Source: Gammaproteobacteria bacterium (GTDB lineage: Bacteria > Pseudomonadota > Gammaproteobacteria > Burkholderiales > Rhodocyclaceae). Taken from it: 33,453 nucleotides of DNA. Positions 15,393-22,465 of this stretch are shown piece by piece. Location: assembly GCA_029289265.1 (NCBI GenBank), contig JARFTX010000009.1:24118-57570 (forward strand), in the 5' to 3' direction. Each line of letters begins with the position of its first letter. Positions within the stretch are counted from its first letter, which is position 1. Position numbers and translations under genes: made by a program. The notes beneath the pieces are model-generated. The model ran no database searches. It was not told the DNA's origin and worked only from the letters and a program-made list of their open reading frames with translations.

Positions 15393-15744
15393 TCACCGCT
15401 TCGCTGCGTGAGTTGCGTCGGTGGAACGGCGATGACGATCAATGACTGGTTTGTGCTAAATGCTGCCGATCGTGGCGCGCTGGGCGAGTGACTCAGATCA
15501 GCCTGAACCGGCCCGATAGGTTTGACCGACGAACGACTCCTGATGGCCGATAGCACCCTCCCAGAATCATCGCCGTAAGCAGCCGCCCGCCGCCTCAAGC
15601 GTGCTGGCGGGCAGCCGAGCGCTCCGTGGGCGGCCTCGCAGTCATCGAGGTGCTTCAGCGCCGCTGCCCGAAGCCGATTCGAACCGGCGCGCGAGGGGCG
15701 AGTCTACCGGCCGTTGCGGGGCAGTCGCATACCGGAAACAGACG
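15393..15744. other. Non-coding junction at the right edge of the island
   Basis: No gene is supported here. GCCCGCC (15585-15591) and GGCGGGC (15606-15612) can form a 7-bp stem with a 14-nt loop, a possible terminator without a T-tract. Base composition returns to high G+C from about 15580. A T-loop-like GATTCGAACC at 15679-15688 does not fold into a tRNA. Confidence 0.4.
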
Positions 15745-16557
15745 ATGACAGACGAGGCGACCCATCTGGTGCTTGGCGACGCCGCCGCGGGGGTCCTGCG
15801 CGACGCGATGGCGGCGGGCATACCGGCAGCGGCGCCGATCCTGCGCTTTCGAGACATTTACTGTATCGGGCCCCTGGCTGCGCTGGGCACCGTCGACGGC
15901 CCGGCGAGCCGCGCGCGCTACTGGGCGCAGCTGCTGCCCGAGGCGCCGCCGGGAGTCACCGAATTCGATGAAGAGGAGGTGCGCTACGCGCAGGCGGCCG
16001 ATGCGGCGCGCCACGGCCCGGTGTTGGTCTGGACCGGCGCGCACAGCTCGTCCCAGTTGTGGCTCCAGCGTTTGTGCACGGTATTTGCGCCGCGGGCCCC
16101 GGACGTCCGCCTGGTCGAGGCCGTCGGCCCGGGGGCCGCGTCGGGCGGCCGGCGCGCCGTGAGCCAGTTCGAACCGGGTGAGATTGCCGAACTGCTTGCG
16201 CGTGCGCGCGCACTCGACGAAGGGGAAATCGCGGGGCTCGCGGGTGAATGGCAGCGTAACGGTCGCGTCCCGTCCGGCGTGCGGCGCGGGTCCGACGGGC
16301 ACATCACCCACCACGGTGACGACTTCTACGATGCGCTGCTGCTCACTCAATGCGATGACGAATGGCAGCCGGCCGGTCAGGTGATCGGCTCGGCGCAGTG
16401 GGCATGCGACGAGTTCCTCGGCGACGTGTTCTTCGCATGGCGCCTGCGTTGCCTCGCGCGAAGCGGGCGCCTCTTGTGGCGCGGGCCGCACGGATCGCTG
16501 CGCGACGCTGCGGTCAAGCTGCCGGGATCGGGCAGCGCGCCGGAGACGCAGCATTGA
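15745..16557 (+). CDS. DUF1835-domain protein
   Basis: The 270-aa product begins [17 protein letters not shown] and continues [14 protein letters not shown], the pattern of DUF1835 (a small alpha/beta domain of unknown function often followed by a DUF3658-type C-terminal domain). The C-terminal half ([36 protein letters not shown]) looks like a winged-helix-like segment seen in that partner domain. No catalytic site is known. It ends 49 bp before an ECF sigma-factor gene on the same strand, so the two may be co-transcribed. The start at 15745 was chosen because the homology begins immediately after it; the ribosome site is weak. Confidence 0.7.
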   Translation: MTDEATHLVLGDAAAGVLRDAMAAGIPAAAPILRFRDIYCIGPLAALGTVDGPASRARYWAQLLPEAPPGVTEFDEEEVRYAQAADAARHGPVLVWTGAHSSSQLWLQRLCTVFAPRAPDVRLVEAVGPGAASGGRRAVSQFEPGEIAELLARARALDEGEIAGLAGEWQRNGRVPSGVRRGSDGHITHHGDDFYDALLLTQCDDEWQPAGQVIGSAQWACDEFLGDVFFAWRLRCLARSGRLLWRGPHGSLRDAAVKLPGSGSAPETQH

Positions 16558-16606
16558 CGTGCGACGGCGGGCAGCGAGGGCCGGCGCACCGAGTTGGTGG
16601 AGCGGG

Positions 16607-17890
16607 ATGATGGAGCATGGACCGACAGCCGACGACCCTTGTGGAAAGCCATCCATAAGGGTCGGGACGGTGCGTGAGCAGCTGGAGGTGATCTATCGGA
16701 CCGAGTCGCGCCGGATGTTCGCGACGCTGGTTCGCCTGCTCGGCGACTTCGACCTCGCCGAAGAAGCACTGCACGATGCCCTTCACGCCGCGCTCGAGCA
16801 ATGGCCGCGCGAGGGCATGCCGGCCAACCCGCGCGCCTGGCTGGTGTCGACCGGCCGCTTCAAGGCGATCGACGCCCTGCGGCGGCGGGCACGATTCGAT
16901 TTCGTCGACGACCTCGATGACCAGCCCGACCCGGCGAGCGAGGAGGTGGTCGACGAGGACGGCTTCGAGGATGACCGCCTGCGGCTGATCTTCACCTGTT
17001 GCCACCCGGCGCTGTCGGCCGAGGCGCAGGTGGCGTTGACGCTGCGCGAGGTGTGCGGCCTCACCACCGAGGAGATCGCGCGCGCCTTCCTCGTTGCACC
17101 GCCCGCGCTCGCGCAGCGCATCGTACGCGCCAAGGGCAAGATCCGCGACGCGCGCATCCCTTACGAAGTCCCGTCGCCGGACCAGCTGCCGACCCGGCTC
17201 GACAGCGTGCTGCGGGTGATCTATCTGGTGTTCAACGAGGGCTACTCGGCATCGGCCGGCGAGTCGTTGACGCGCGCCGAGCTGTCGGGCGAGGCGATCC
17301 GGCTCGGCCGGCTGCTCGCCCAACTGCTCCCCGAGCCGGAGTCGATCGGGCTTCTCGCGCTGATGCTGCTGCAGGAGTCGCGCCGCGAGACGCGCACGAC
17401 CGCAGAGGGCGATCTGGTGCTGCTCGACGAGCAGGACCGCTCGCGGTGGAGCCGGGCACTGATCGCGGAAGGCACGGCGTTGGTCGAGCGCGCATTGGTC
17501 TCGGGGCGCGCCGGCGCCTATGCGTTGCAGGCGGCAATCGCGGCGGTGCATGCCGAGGCGCCCACCGCGACCGCGACCGATTGGGCCCAGATCGTCGCCC
17601 TCTACGACGTGTTGCTGCGGCTCGAGCCGACGCCGGTCGTGGAGCTGAACCGCGCCGTTGCGGTGGCGATGCACGACGGCCCCGCGGCCGGGCTGGCAGC
17701 GGTCGACGCGATCCTCGCCCGCGGCGAGCTTGCCGATTACCACCTCGCACATGCCGCCCGCGCTGATCTGTGCCGGCGCCTGGGCAGAACCGAGGAGGCG
17801 CGGGCCGCCTATCGACGAGCGCTCGAGCTGGTCCGGCAGGCGCCCGAGCGTCGCTTCCTGGAGCGACGGCTCGCGGAACTGCCGGCGTGA
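16607..17890 (+). CDS. ECF42-type RNA polymerase sigma factor with C-terminal TPR-like extension
   Basis: The 427-aa product has a sigma-2 domain ([23 protein letters not shown] ... ALRRRARF), a sigma-4 domain ([28 protein letters not shown]), and a long C-terminal helical extension (about 200-427, DUF6596/TPR-like, NEGYSASAG and [12 protein letters not shown]). This is the arrangement of ECF42 sigma factors, which lack a classical anti-sigma factor and are genetically linked to DGPF (YCII-related) proteins, as here. The extension is thought to control activity. ATG 16607 has a GGAG site; GTG 16670 is a possible shorter start nearer the usual N-terminus. The two DGPF genes and a VOC-like gene follow on the same strand. 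Confidence 0.85.
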   Translation: MMEHGPTADDPCGKPSIRVGTVREQLEVIYRTESRRMFATLVRLLGDFDLAEEALHDALHAALEQWPREGMPANPRAWLVSTGRFKAIDALRRRARFDFVDDLDDQPDPASEEVVDEDGFEDDRLRLIFTCCHPALSAEAQVALTLREVCGLTTEEIARAFLVAPPALAQRIVRAKGKIRDARIPYEVPSPDQLPTRLDSVLRVIYLVFNEGYSASAGESLTRAELSGEAIRLGRLLAQLLPEPESIGLLALMLLQESRRETRTTAEGDLVLLDEQDRSRWSRALIAEGTALVERALVSGRAGAYALQAAIAAVHAEAPTATATDWAQIVALYDVLLRLEPTPVVELNRAVAVAMHDGPAAGLAAVDAILARGELADYHLAHAARADLCRRLGRTEEARAAYRRALELVRQAPERRFLERRLAELPA

Positions 17891-17980
17891 TGTCGCCGGC
17901 TCCATGTCGATCTCGCGGCGCGCCGTTCGACCAGGGGTACGGAAGCCGCACTTGAACACGACCCTCGATGGAGCAAAGCC

Positions 17981-18361
17981 ATGAAATACCTGTGCCTCGT
18001 CTACCTCGATGAACAGCGCCTCGACGAACTGCCCGACGAGGACTGCGTCGCCTACGACACGGCGATCCGGTCGAGCGGTCACTGTCTCGCCTCGGAAGCA
18101 CTTCAATCGGTCCAGACCGCCACCACCGTGCGCGTGCGCAGCGGCAAGGTGTCGGTCACCGATGGTCCCTTCGCCGAGACCAAGGAGCAACTGGCCGGCT
18201 TCTACATGATCGAGGCGAAGAACCTCGACGAGGCGATCGGTCTGGCGGCGGGAATCCCGCCCGCGCGTGTCGGCAGCATCGAAGTGCGGCCGATCCGGCC
18301 GATCCGCGAGACCGTCGCCAGAGTCGGCGCGCTGCGGAACGCGAACCCTGAAGACGGCTGA
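17981..18361 (+). CDS. DGPF-domain (YCII-related) protein 1
   Basis: The 126-aa product has the YCII-related fold: MKYLCLVYLDEQ at the start, TTVRVRSGKVSVTDGPFAE, with the name-giving DGPF motif, and LDEAIGLAAGIPPARVGSIEVRPI at the end. These small cytosolic proteins accompany ECF42 sigma factors; their biochemical role is not settled, though a His/Asp pair in YciI relatives suggests an enzymatic or ligand-binding pocket. The ATG is preceded by GGAG at suitable distance. It follows the sigma-factor gene by 90 bp and is paralogous to the next gene, probably through duplication. Confidence 0.85.
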   Translation: MKYLCLVYLDEQRLDELPDEDCVAYDTAIRSSGHCLASEALQSVQTATTVRVRSGKVSVTDGPFAETKEQLAGFYMIEAKNLDEAIGLAAGIPPARVGSIEVRPIRPIRETVARVGALRNANPEDG

Positions 18362-18369
18362 ACGTCGCG

Positions 18370-18387
18370 GGGGCCGATATCGGCCCC
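18370..18387. repeat. 18-bp perfect palindrome between the two DGPF genes
   Basis: GGGGCCGATATCGGCCCC is perfectly self-complementary and lies 9 bp after the first DGPF stop. It may be an attenuating hairpin or an operator in the short gap before the GTG of the second DGPF gene; no T-tract follows. Confidence 0.4.
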
Positions 18388-18414
18388 ATCCACCATTCAC
18401 CAGGAGGGTTCGTC

Positions 18415-18777
18415 GTGAGATACCTGTGCCTGATCTGTGCCGAGAAGGTGATGGAGCAGATGCCCCGCGCCGATGCGGACAAGCACTTCGAGGAGTACCG
18501 CGAGTTTACCGGCGCCATCCGGCAAAGCGGCCATTACGTCGACTGCAATCGCCTGCTCCCGCCCGATGCGGCCTCCACCGTCCGGGTGCGCAGCGGCCGG
18601 ATTTCCGTCACCGACGGGCCCTGGATCGAGACCAAGGAACAACTCGGCGGCTACTACCTCATCGAGGCCCGGGACCTGAACGAGGCGATCCAGGTGGCGT
18701 CTCGCATTCCAGGGGCGAAGTTCGGCTGTGTCGAGGTGCGACCCGTCGCGGAGGATATGCAGACGCTGCAGGCGTGA
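18415..18777 (+). CDS. DGPF-domain (YCII-related) protein 2
   Basis: The 120-aa product is a paralogue of the preceding protein: MRYLCLICAEKVMEQM, then STVRVRSGRISVTDGPWIE and LNEAIQVASRIPGAKFGCVEVRPV. The DGPF motif is changed to DGPW. It starts with GTG behind a strong AGGAGGG site. Two non-identical DGPF proteins beside one ECF42 sigma factor may form heteromers or respond to different signals. It is in line with the VOC-like gene that follows after 43 bp. Confidence 0.85.
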   Translation: MRYLCLICAEKVMEQMPRADADKHFEEYREFTGAIRQSGHYVDCNRLLPPDAASTVRVRSGRISVTDGPWIETKEQLGGYYLIEARDLNEAIQVASRIPGAKFGCVEVRPVAEDMQTLQA

Positions 18778-18820
18778 CCGCCTGTCCGTCTCACACCGTG
18801 CAGATTCGAAAGGAGAGACC

Positions 18821-19294
18821 ATGCACAAGAACACGATCTGCCTCTGGTTCGACAAGGACGCCGAGGAGGCTGCCCGCTTCTACGCTGCGACCTTCCCTGA
18901 CAGCCGGGTGACTGCCGTCTTTCGAGCGCCCGCCGATTACCCGTCCGGAATAGCCGGCGACGTACTGACCGTGCAGTTCACGGTCGCGGGCATCCCTTGC
19001 CTCGGTCTCAACGGTGGCCCGGCGTTCCCGCAGTCCGAGGCCTTTTCGTTCCAGATTGCGACCGACGACCAGGAAGAGACCGACCGCTACTGGAACGCCA
19101 TCGTCGGCAACGGCGGGGCAGAGAGCGCCTGCGGCTGGTGCAAGGACCGGTGGGGCGTTTCCTGGCAGGTCACCCCGCGCGTGCTGACCGAGGCGCTGGC
19201 CGCGGGGGGCGAGGAGGCCAGGCGAGCCTTCGAAGCCATGATGACGATGCACAAGATCGACGTCGCCGCCATCGAGGCGGCCCGGCGCGGCTGA
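18821..19294 (+). CDS. VOC-superfamily PhnB/3-demethylubiquinone-methyltransferase-like protein
   Basis: The 157-aa product begins ICLWFDKDAEEAARFYAATFPDSRV and contains LTVQFTVAGIPCLGLNGGPAF and WQVTPRVLTEAL, the pattern of the PhnB-like branch of the VOC (glyoxalase/bleomycin-resistance) fold. These are small dimeric proteins with paired beta-alpha-beta-beta-beta modules; most have no proven reaction, despite the methyltransferase name. A strong AAAGGAGAGA site precedes the ATG. The gene closes the ECF42 cluster, a common partner there. Its stop abuts the remnant of an hsdR gene on the other strand. Confidence 0.82.
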   Translation: MHKNTICLWFDKDAEEAARFYAATFPDSRVTAVFRAPADYPSGIAGDVLTVQFTVAGIPCLGLNGGPAFPQSEAFSFQIATDDQEETDRYWNAIVGNGGAESACGWCKDRWGVSWQVTPRVLTEALAAGGEEARRAFEAMMTMHKIDVAAIEAARRG

Positions 19295-19581
19295 CGATCT
19301 GCTGGATGGCCAGCTCGCGATCCTGCCGTGTCGCGCCGGCACCCGCCGCAGTCTTGACCAGCGCGGCGCGGATCGCCTGGAAGAACCCCACTTCCTCGCG
19401 GATGCCGCGCGCCCGGCGTGCCGCTCGAGCCCGTGCGGTAGTCGAAGCCGTGGAACATGTTGCGCACGATCTCGTACTTCTCCATCAGCACCGCCACCGC
19501 CTCGGATTCGTCGATGCCGGTCTTGTCCTGGTCCGGCCTGGAGTACGCGGATTCGAGTTGGGCTTCGGAGAGAAAGGCCAT
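19295..19581 (-). pseudogene. hsdR: Decayed type I restriction subunit R (hsdR) fragments
   Basis: On the minus strand a start-like MAFLSEAQLE is joined directly to a segment typical of the late middle of HsdR (DESEAVAVLMEKYEIVRNMFHGFDYRTG). A frame change follows near 19390-19420, then another HsdR-type segment (GIREEVGFFQAIRAALVKT and DRELAIQQIVSRA). The helicase and nuclease domains, several hundred residues, and the C-terminus are absent. At least one large internal deletion and a frameshift have occurred, so no enzyme can be made. The start codon overlaps the stop of the truncated transposase. It belongs with the hsdS tail at 20929-20988 as the remains of one locus. Confidence 0.7.
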
Positions 19582-19904
19582 CAGTCGTCCTCCCATTGGG
19601 TAGGGGCGACCCGACGGGTCGCCCCTACGTCCACGATCCAGAGGATGCCGTGCACGTGGTTGGGCATGACCACGAGTTCGTCGGCATTCAAGAGGACATT
19701 CTCGCGGATCTGCGCGGTCTTGAACCATTCGCCGGATACGACTCTACCCGCGTCATTAAGCCGCATCTCCCCACCCACGATTTCCCCGAAAAGACATTCG
19801 CGGCCCCGCGTGCAGAGGGTCACGAAATACGCCCCGGCCTGCGCATAATCGTAGCCCTGCAGCCGCAGGCTGCGGCGGCGGTGTAGTTCGGGGGGGTAGG
19901 TCAT
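19581..19904 (-). pseudogene. Truncated Y1/HUH transposase (REP-associated, RAYT-like)
   Basis: The 107-aa frame starts MTYPPELHRRRSLRLQGYDYAQAG, continues YFVTLCTRGRECLFGEI and carries the HUH metal-binding motif in VVMPNHVHGIL. These are the N-terminal signatures of REP-associated tyrosine transposases, which nick and join single-stranded DNA. The helix with the catalytic tyrosine, expected some 50 residues further on, is missing: the frame runs into the REP palindrome (encoding VGATRRVAP) and stops. The start overlaps the stop of the rhuM-doc frame (TGATG). It is probably inactive unless supplied with the missing part. Confidence 0.75.
19600..19628. repeat. REP palindrome (14-bp arms, 1-bp centre)
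   Basis: GTAGGGGCGACCCG and its exact complement flank a single A at 19614. Such GTAGGGGCGACC palindromes are the hairpins moved by the Y1 transposases of the type found next to it. It lies inside the 3' end of the truncated transposase frame, so it may mark the junction at which the gene was cut off. Confidence 0.75.
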
Positions 19905-20892
19905 CAGCCGTTCTCTTTCAGCAACACGAAATGCTCCACCAGCTTCACCATCAGCTCCTTCTGCTTCGGCAGGCTCTCGGCGACCAGCAGCGCCAGCGCC
20001 ACCAGGGTGTTGTCGTTGACCAGCCGCTCCACCGGCCGGGCCAGCAGGTGCTGGTTCAGACGCAGGTACCACAGGAACAGAAAGGATCCGGTGCGCTTGT
20101 TGCCATCGGCCAGCGGGTGGTTCTTGATCACGAAATACAGCAGATGCGCCGCCCGGCTGGCGACGTTGGGGTAGAACAGTTCGTCGCCGAAGCCCTGCCG
20201 ATGGTGGCGATGCTCGATGCCAGCCCGTCGCCGCGCAACTGGCCGAACAGTTCCGTGGCTTCGCCCTCGGCGATCAGCTCCGCCTTGAGCTGGGTGATCG
20301 CCGCCAGCGCGTCGTCCAGGTCGAGCGTTCGCATGGCTTGCTGCCTGGCGCTCTGCCCGGTCAGGCTCTGCTCGTCATAGCCCTGCAGCAGGCTCCAGCT
20401 GCGGGCGTAATCGCCAATCACCTGCAACACCGCGCGCCCCTCGTCATTGACCAGTTGCTGGTTGTCCAGCGTGCGGGCCAGCAGGCTCACCGCCTGCTCG
20501 AATTCGATGCCGCGCTCTTTCAGGCGGCGCTGGTTGAGGGTGTAGCCGTCCACGAGATGCTGACGTAGCACCCCGGTGGCCCAGATGCGGAACTGCGTGG
20601 CGCGGGCCGAACTCACCCGGTAGCCGACGGAGATGATGGCGTCGAGGTTGTAGTGCTTGAGCCGCCTCTTGACCTGCCTGGAGCCCTCCTGCCGAACTAC
20701 CGAGAAATCCTCGGTAGTTGACCGCTCATCCAACTCATTGTCCGTGAAGATGTTTTTCAGGTGCAGACTGATGTTGTCCGTCGAAGTGCCGAACAACTCC
20801 GCTATTTGCGCCTGGCTCAGCCACACGGTTTCGCCTTCAAGCCGCACTTCCACCGGCTGATCGTCCGATTCGAAAATCACGATGTCAGTCAT
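19904..20892 (-). pseudogene. RhuM-family/Doc fusion with a single-base frameshift
   Basis: The 5' part (from ATG 20892, with an AGGAGGC site) encodes a RhuM-type protein: VWLSQAQIAELFGTSTDNISLHLKNIF (DNA-binding-like) and YRVSSARATQFRIWATGVLRQHL. The frame should continue into a Fic/Doc domain, but after SSIATIG it shifts and ends at 20128. The correct continuation (QGFGDELFYPNVASRAAHL, then HPLADGNKRTG, the Fic motif) is in another frame to 19904. Adding one C in CTG|CCG near 20196-20198 restores a 329-aa protein. RhuM-Doc genes are frequent passengers in type I restriction operons, here between hsdS and hsdR remnants. A sequencing error could also explain the shift. Confidence 0.8.
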
Positions 20893-20928
20893 GGGCGATG
20901 CCTCCTGTTCCGTCCGTCGGCGCCGAGT

Positions 20929-20988
20929 TCATAGTCCTGCCCGCACGATGAACTTTTCGGCATCGGCAATGCGCAGTTCGCCGGATGC
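20929..20988 (-). pseudogene. hsdS: C-terminal tail of a type I specificity subunit (hsdS)
   Basis: On the minus strand the last ~20 codons read SGELRIADAEKFIVRAGL then stop, the usual end of HsdS proteins (SGELRI..AEKFI). Upstream of the serine the frame no longer resembles HsdS, so the rest of the gene is gone. It lies 37 bp before the RhuM-Doc start, fitting the common order hsdS-rhuM-hsdR. Confidence 0.65.
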
Positions 20989-21247
20989 ATGACGACCAGC
21001 AGCCACGCCTCGACCCACACAGCAGCGTTCCAAAGCAAGATTAACGTCTCCAACTGGGGCACGGACACTAACCAAGGTGTCTTCGGCTGGCTGCTGATCG
21101 GGAGATCGAGGCCAAAGCGTGATGAAGTCCTGTCTCGCCCGTGCGCGGTAACGATCTTGCGTCGGCGTTCAAGGGGGGCATCCGAATCGGTCGGCTCTCC
21201 ACCGTGCCTGCTGCTCCGCCGCCGGGCCATATTCCCCAATCGAAACT
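20989..21247. other. Non-coding stretch with no recognised gene
   Basis: Between the hsdS tail and the next promoter there is A/T-richer DNA without a convincing frame on either strand. It probably contains scrambled remains of the restriction locus and marks the right edge of the inserted material. Confidence 0.4.
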
Positions 21248-21291
21248 GTTCGACATTCCGCGGATAAGCGCCGCATTCCCAGGATAGCGGT
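21248..21291 (+). promoter_or_regulatory. GTTCGACA/GGATA element upstream of the YCF48-MMPL operon
   Basis: GTTCGACATTCC (21248-21259) precedes GGATAAGCGCCG (21262-21273), and a second GGATAG begins at 21282, 20 bp after the first. The block 21248-21279 matches 28267-28298, upstream of the DMSO-reductase-like operon, at 26 of 32 positions. A related element lies at 6990-7019. About 200 bp separate it from the lipoprotein start; in that gap a perfect 8-bp stem (21356-21363 with 21373-21380, GCGAGCCG) could form a leader hairpin. Confidence 0.6.
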
Positions 21292-21490
21292 AGGGCTGTG
21301 CAATCCCTAACTTTGCCCCTGTCGTGCTGCGTGAACAACGCCGTCCGTCGCCCCGGCGAGCCGGAGCCCTGGCGGCTCGCTGCCCGCGTGTTTGCGGCGG
21401 CGTCGGTCCTTGCGGCGCGACGTGAAAGTGCAGGTTGACCGGTCGGCGTCCCGTCTCGCGGGAAGCCGTCGCTGATCCAGGGAGAAGTTC

Positions 21491-22456
21491 ATGGGTGGCA
21501 TCGAGCGGTTTCGATCGCGGCTGTTTCCGCTGGCGCTTGCCGGCGCCGTGTTGTCCGGATGCAGCGCGTCGGCCAACCTGGCCGAGGTCGAGAGCACGCT
21601 GGCCAAGCCGGTTTTGCGCTCGGACCAGTTCCAGGCGGGGACCGGCAACGCGGAGGTGCTGGTGGCGGTCGGCGCCAACGGGGTGGTCGTGTCTTCCCGT
21701 GACGGCGGCGAGCGGTGGCAGCGGCAGGTCGTCGACAGGGAGGCGTCGCTGATCGACGTCGTGGTGTGCCCGGACGGCGGCTTTGTCGCGCTCGATTTCG
21801 GCCGGCGGGTATGGGTCGCCGATGCCGCGGCGGGGAACTGGTCGGCGCGGGAGATCGACAGCGAGGCGACCCCGCTCGCGCTGACCTGCGATGCGCACGG
21901 GCACTACTGGGTCGTCGGCAGCGAGAGCACGATTCTTTCGAGTCCGGATCGGGGCGTGACGTGGAACGAGGTTGCGCACGGCGAGGACGTGATGTTGACG
22001 ACGATCCAGTTCATCGACGAGCGCCGCGGCGTGATCACCGGCGAGTTCGGCAGCCTGCTGACGACGCACGACGGCGGTGCGAGCTGGCAGGCCGGCGAGC
22101 CGATTCCGAATGACTTCTATCCGTACAGCGCGCTGTTCACCGATCCCGACACCGGCTGGGTGAGCGGGCTGGCGGGAACGATCCTGCACACGCGCGACGG
22201 CGGGGCGAGCTGGGAGCGGCAGACCAACCCGACCGGCGCGCCGATGTACGGCTTCGCCCGCCACGGCGACGAGATCTACGCGCTCGGCGTGAACGGCTTG
22301 CTCATGAGGCTCGACGACGACGCATGGCGGCCGATCGATGCGCGGCCGGCGCCGTACCTGCGCACCGGCTTTTCCCTCGAGGGGCGCGGTCTCCTCGTCG
22401 CGGGCGGGGCCGGGCTGCTCGAGATCGTCTCCCTGAGACCTGCTTCGTCCAAGTAA
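21491..22456 (+). CDS. YCF48-like beta-propeller lipoprotein
   Basis: The 321-aa product starts with a lipoprotein signal (LALAGAVLSGC, lipobox Cys24), so the mature protein is lipid-anchored in the periplasm. The rest is built of BNR/YCF48-type propeller blades: repeats of DGGERWQRQ, DRGVTWNEV, DGGASWQAG and DGGASWERQ, each followed by variants of GVITGEFG or GWVSGLAG. YCF48-like proteins act as assembly or scaffold factors, and in proteobacteria are often encoded beside MMPL, DUF1302 and DUF1329 genes, as here. It is the first gene of that four-gene operon. A GGGAGAAG site precedes the ATG. Confidence 0.82.
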   Translation: MGGIERFRSRLFPLALAGAVLSGCSASANLAEVESTLAKPVLRSDQFQAGTGNAEVLVAVGANGVVVSSRDGGERWQRQVVDREASLIDVVVCPDGGFVALDFGRRVWVADAAAGNWSAREIDSEATPLALTCDAHGHYWVVGSESTILSSPDRGVTWNEVAHGEDVMLTTIQFIDERRGVITGEFGSLLTTHDGGASWQAGEPIPNDFYPYSALFTDPDTGWVSGLAGTILHTRDGGASWERQTNPTGAPMYGFARHGDEIYALGVNGLLMRLDDDAWRPIDARPAPYLRTGFSLEGRGLLVAGGAGLLEIVSLRPASSK

Positions 22457-22465
22457 GGAGCGGCC

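Noticed and set aside
15672-15700. Possible tRNA 3' end (GATTCGAACC) as an island attachment site
   Set aside because: The sequence resembles a T-loop on the minus strand, but the T-stem does not pair in the standard register and no acceptor, anticodon or D arm could be found.
20989-21267. 92-aa plus-strand frame in the gap before the YCF48 operon
   Set aside because: It lies across the restriction-locus remains and the GGATA element, has no ribosome site and no recognised motif.
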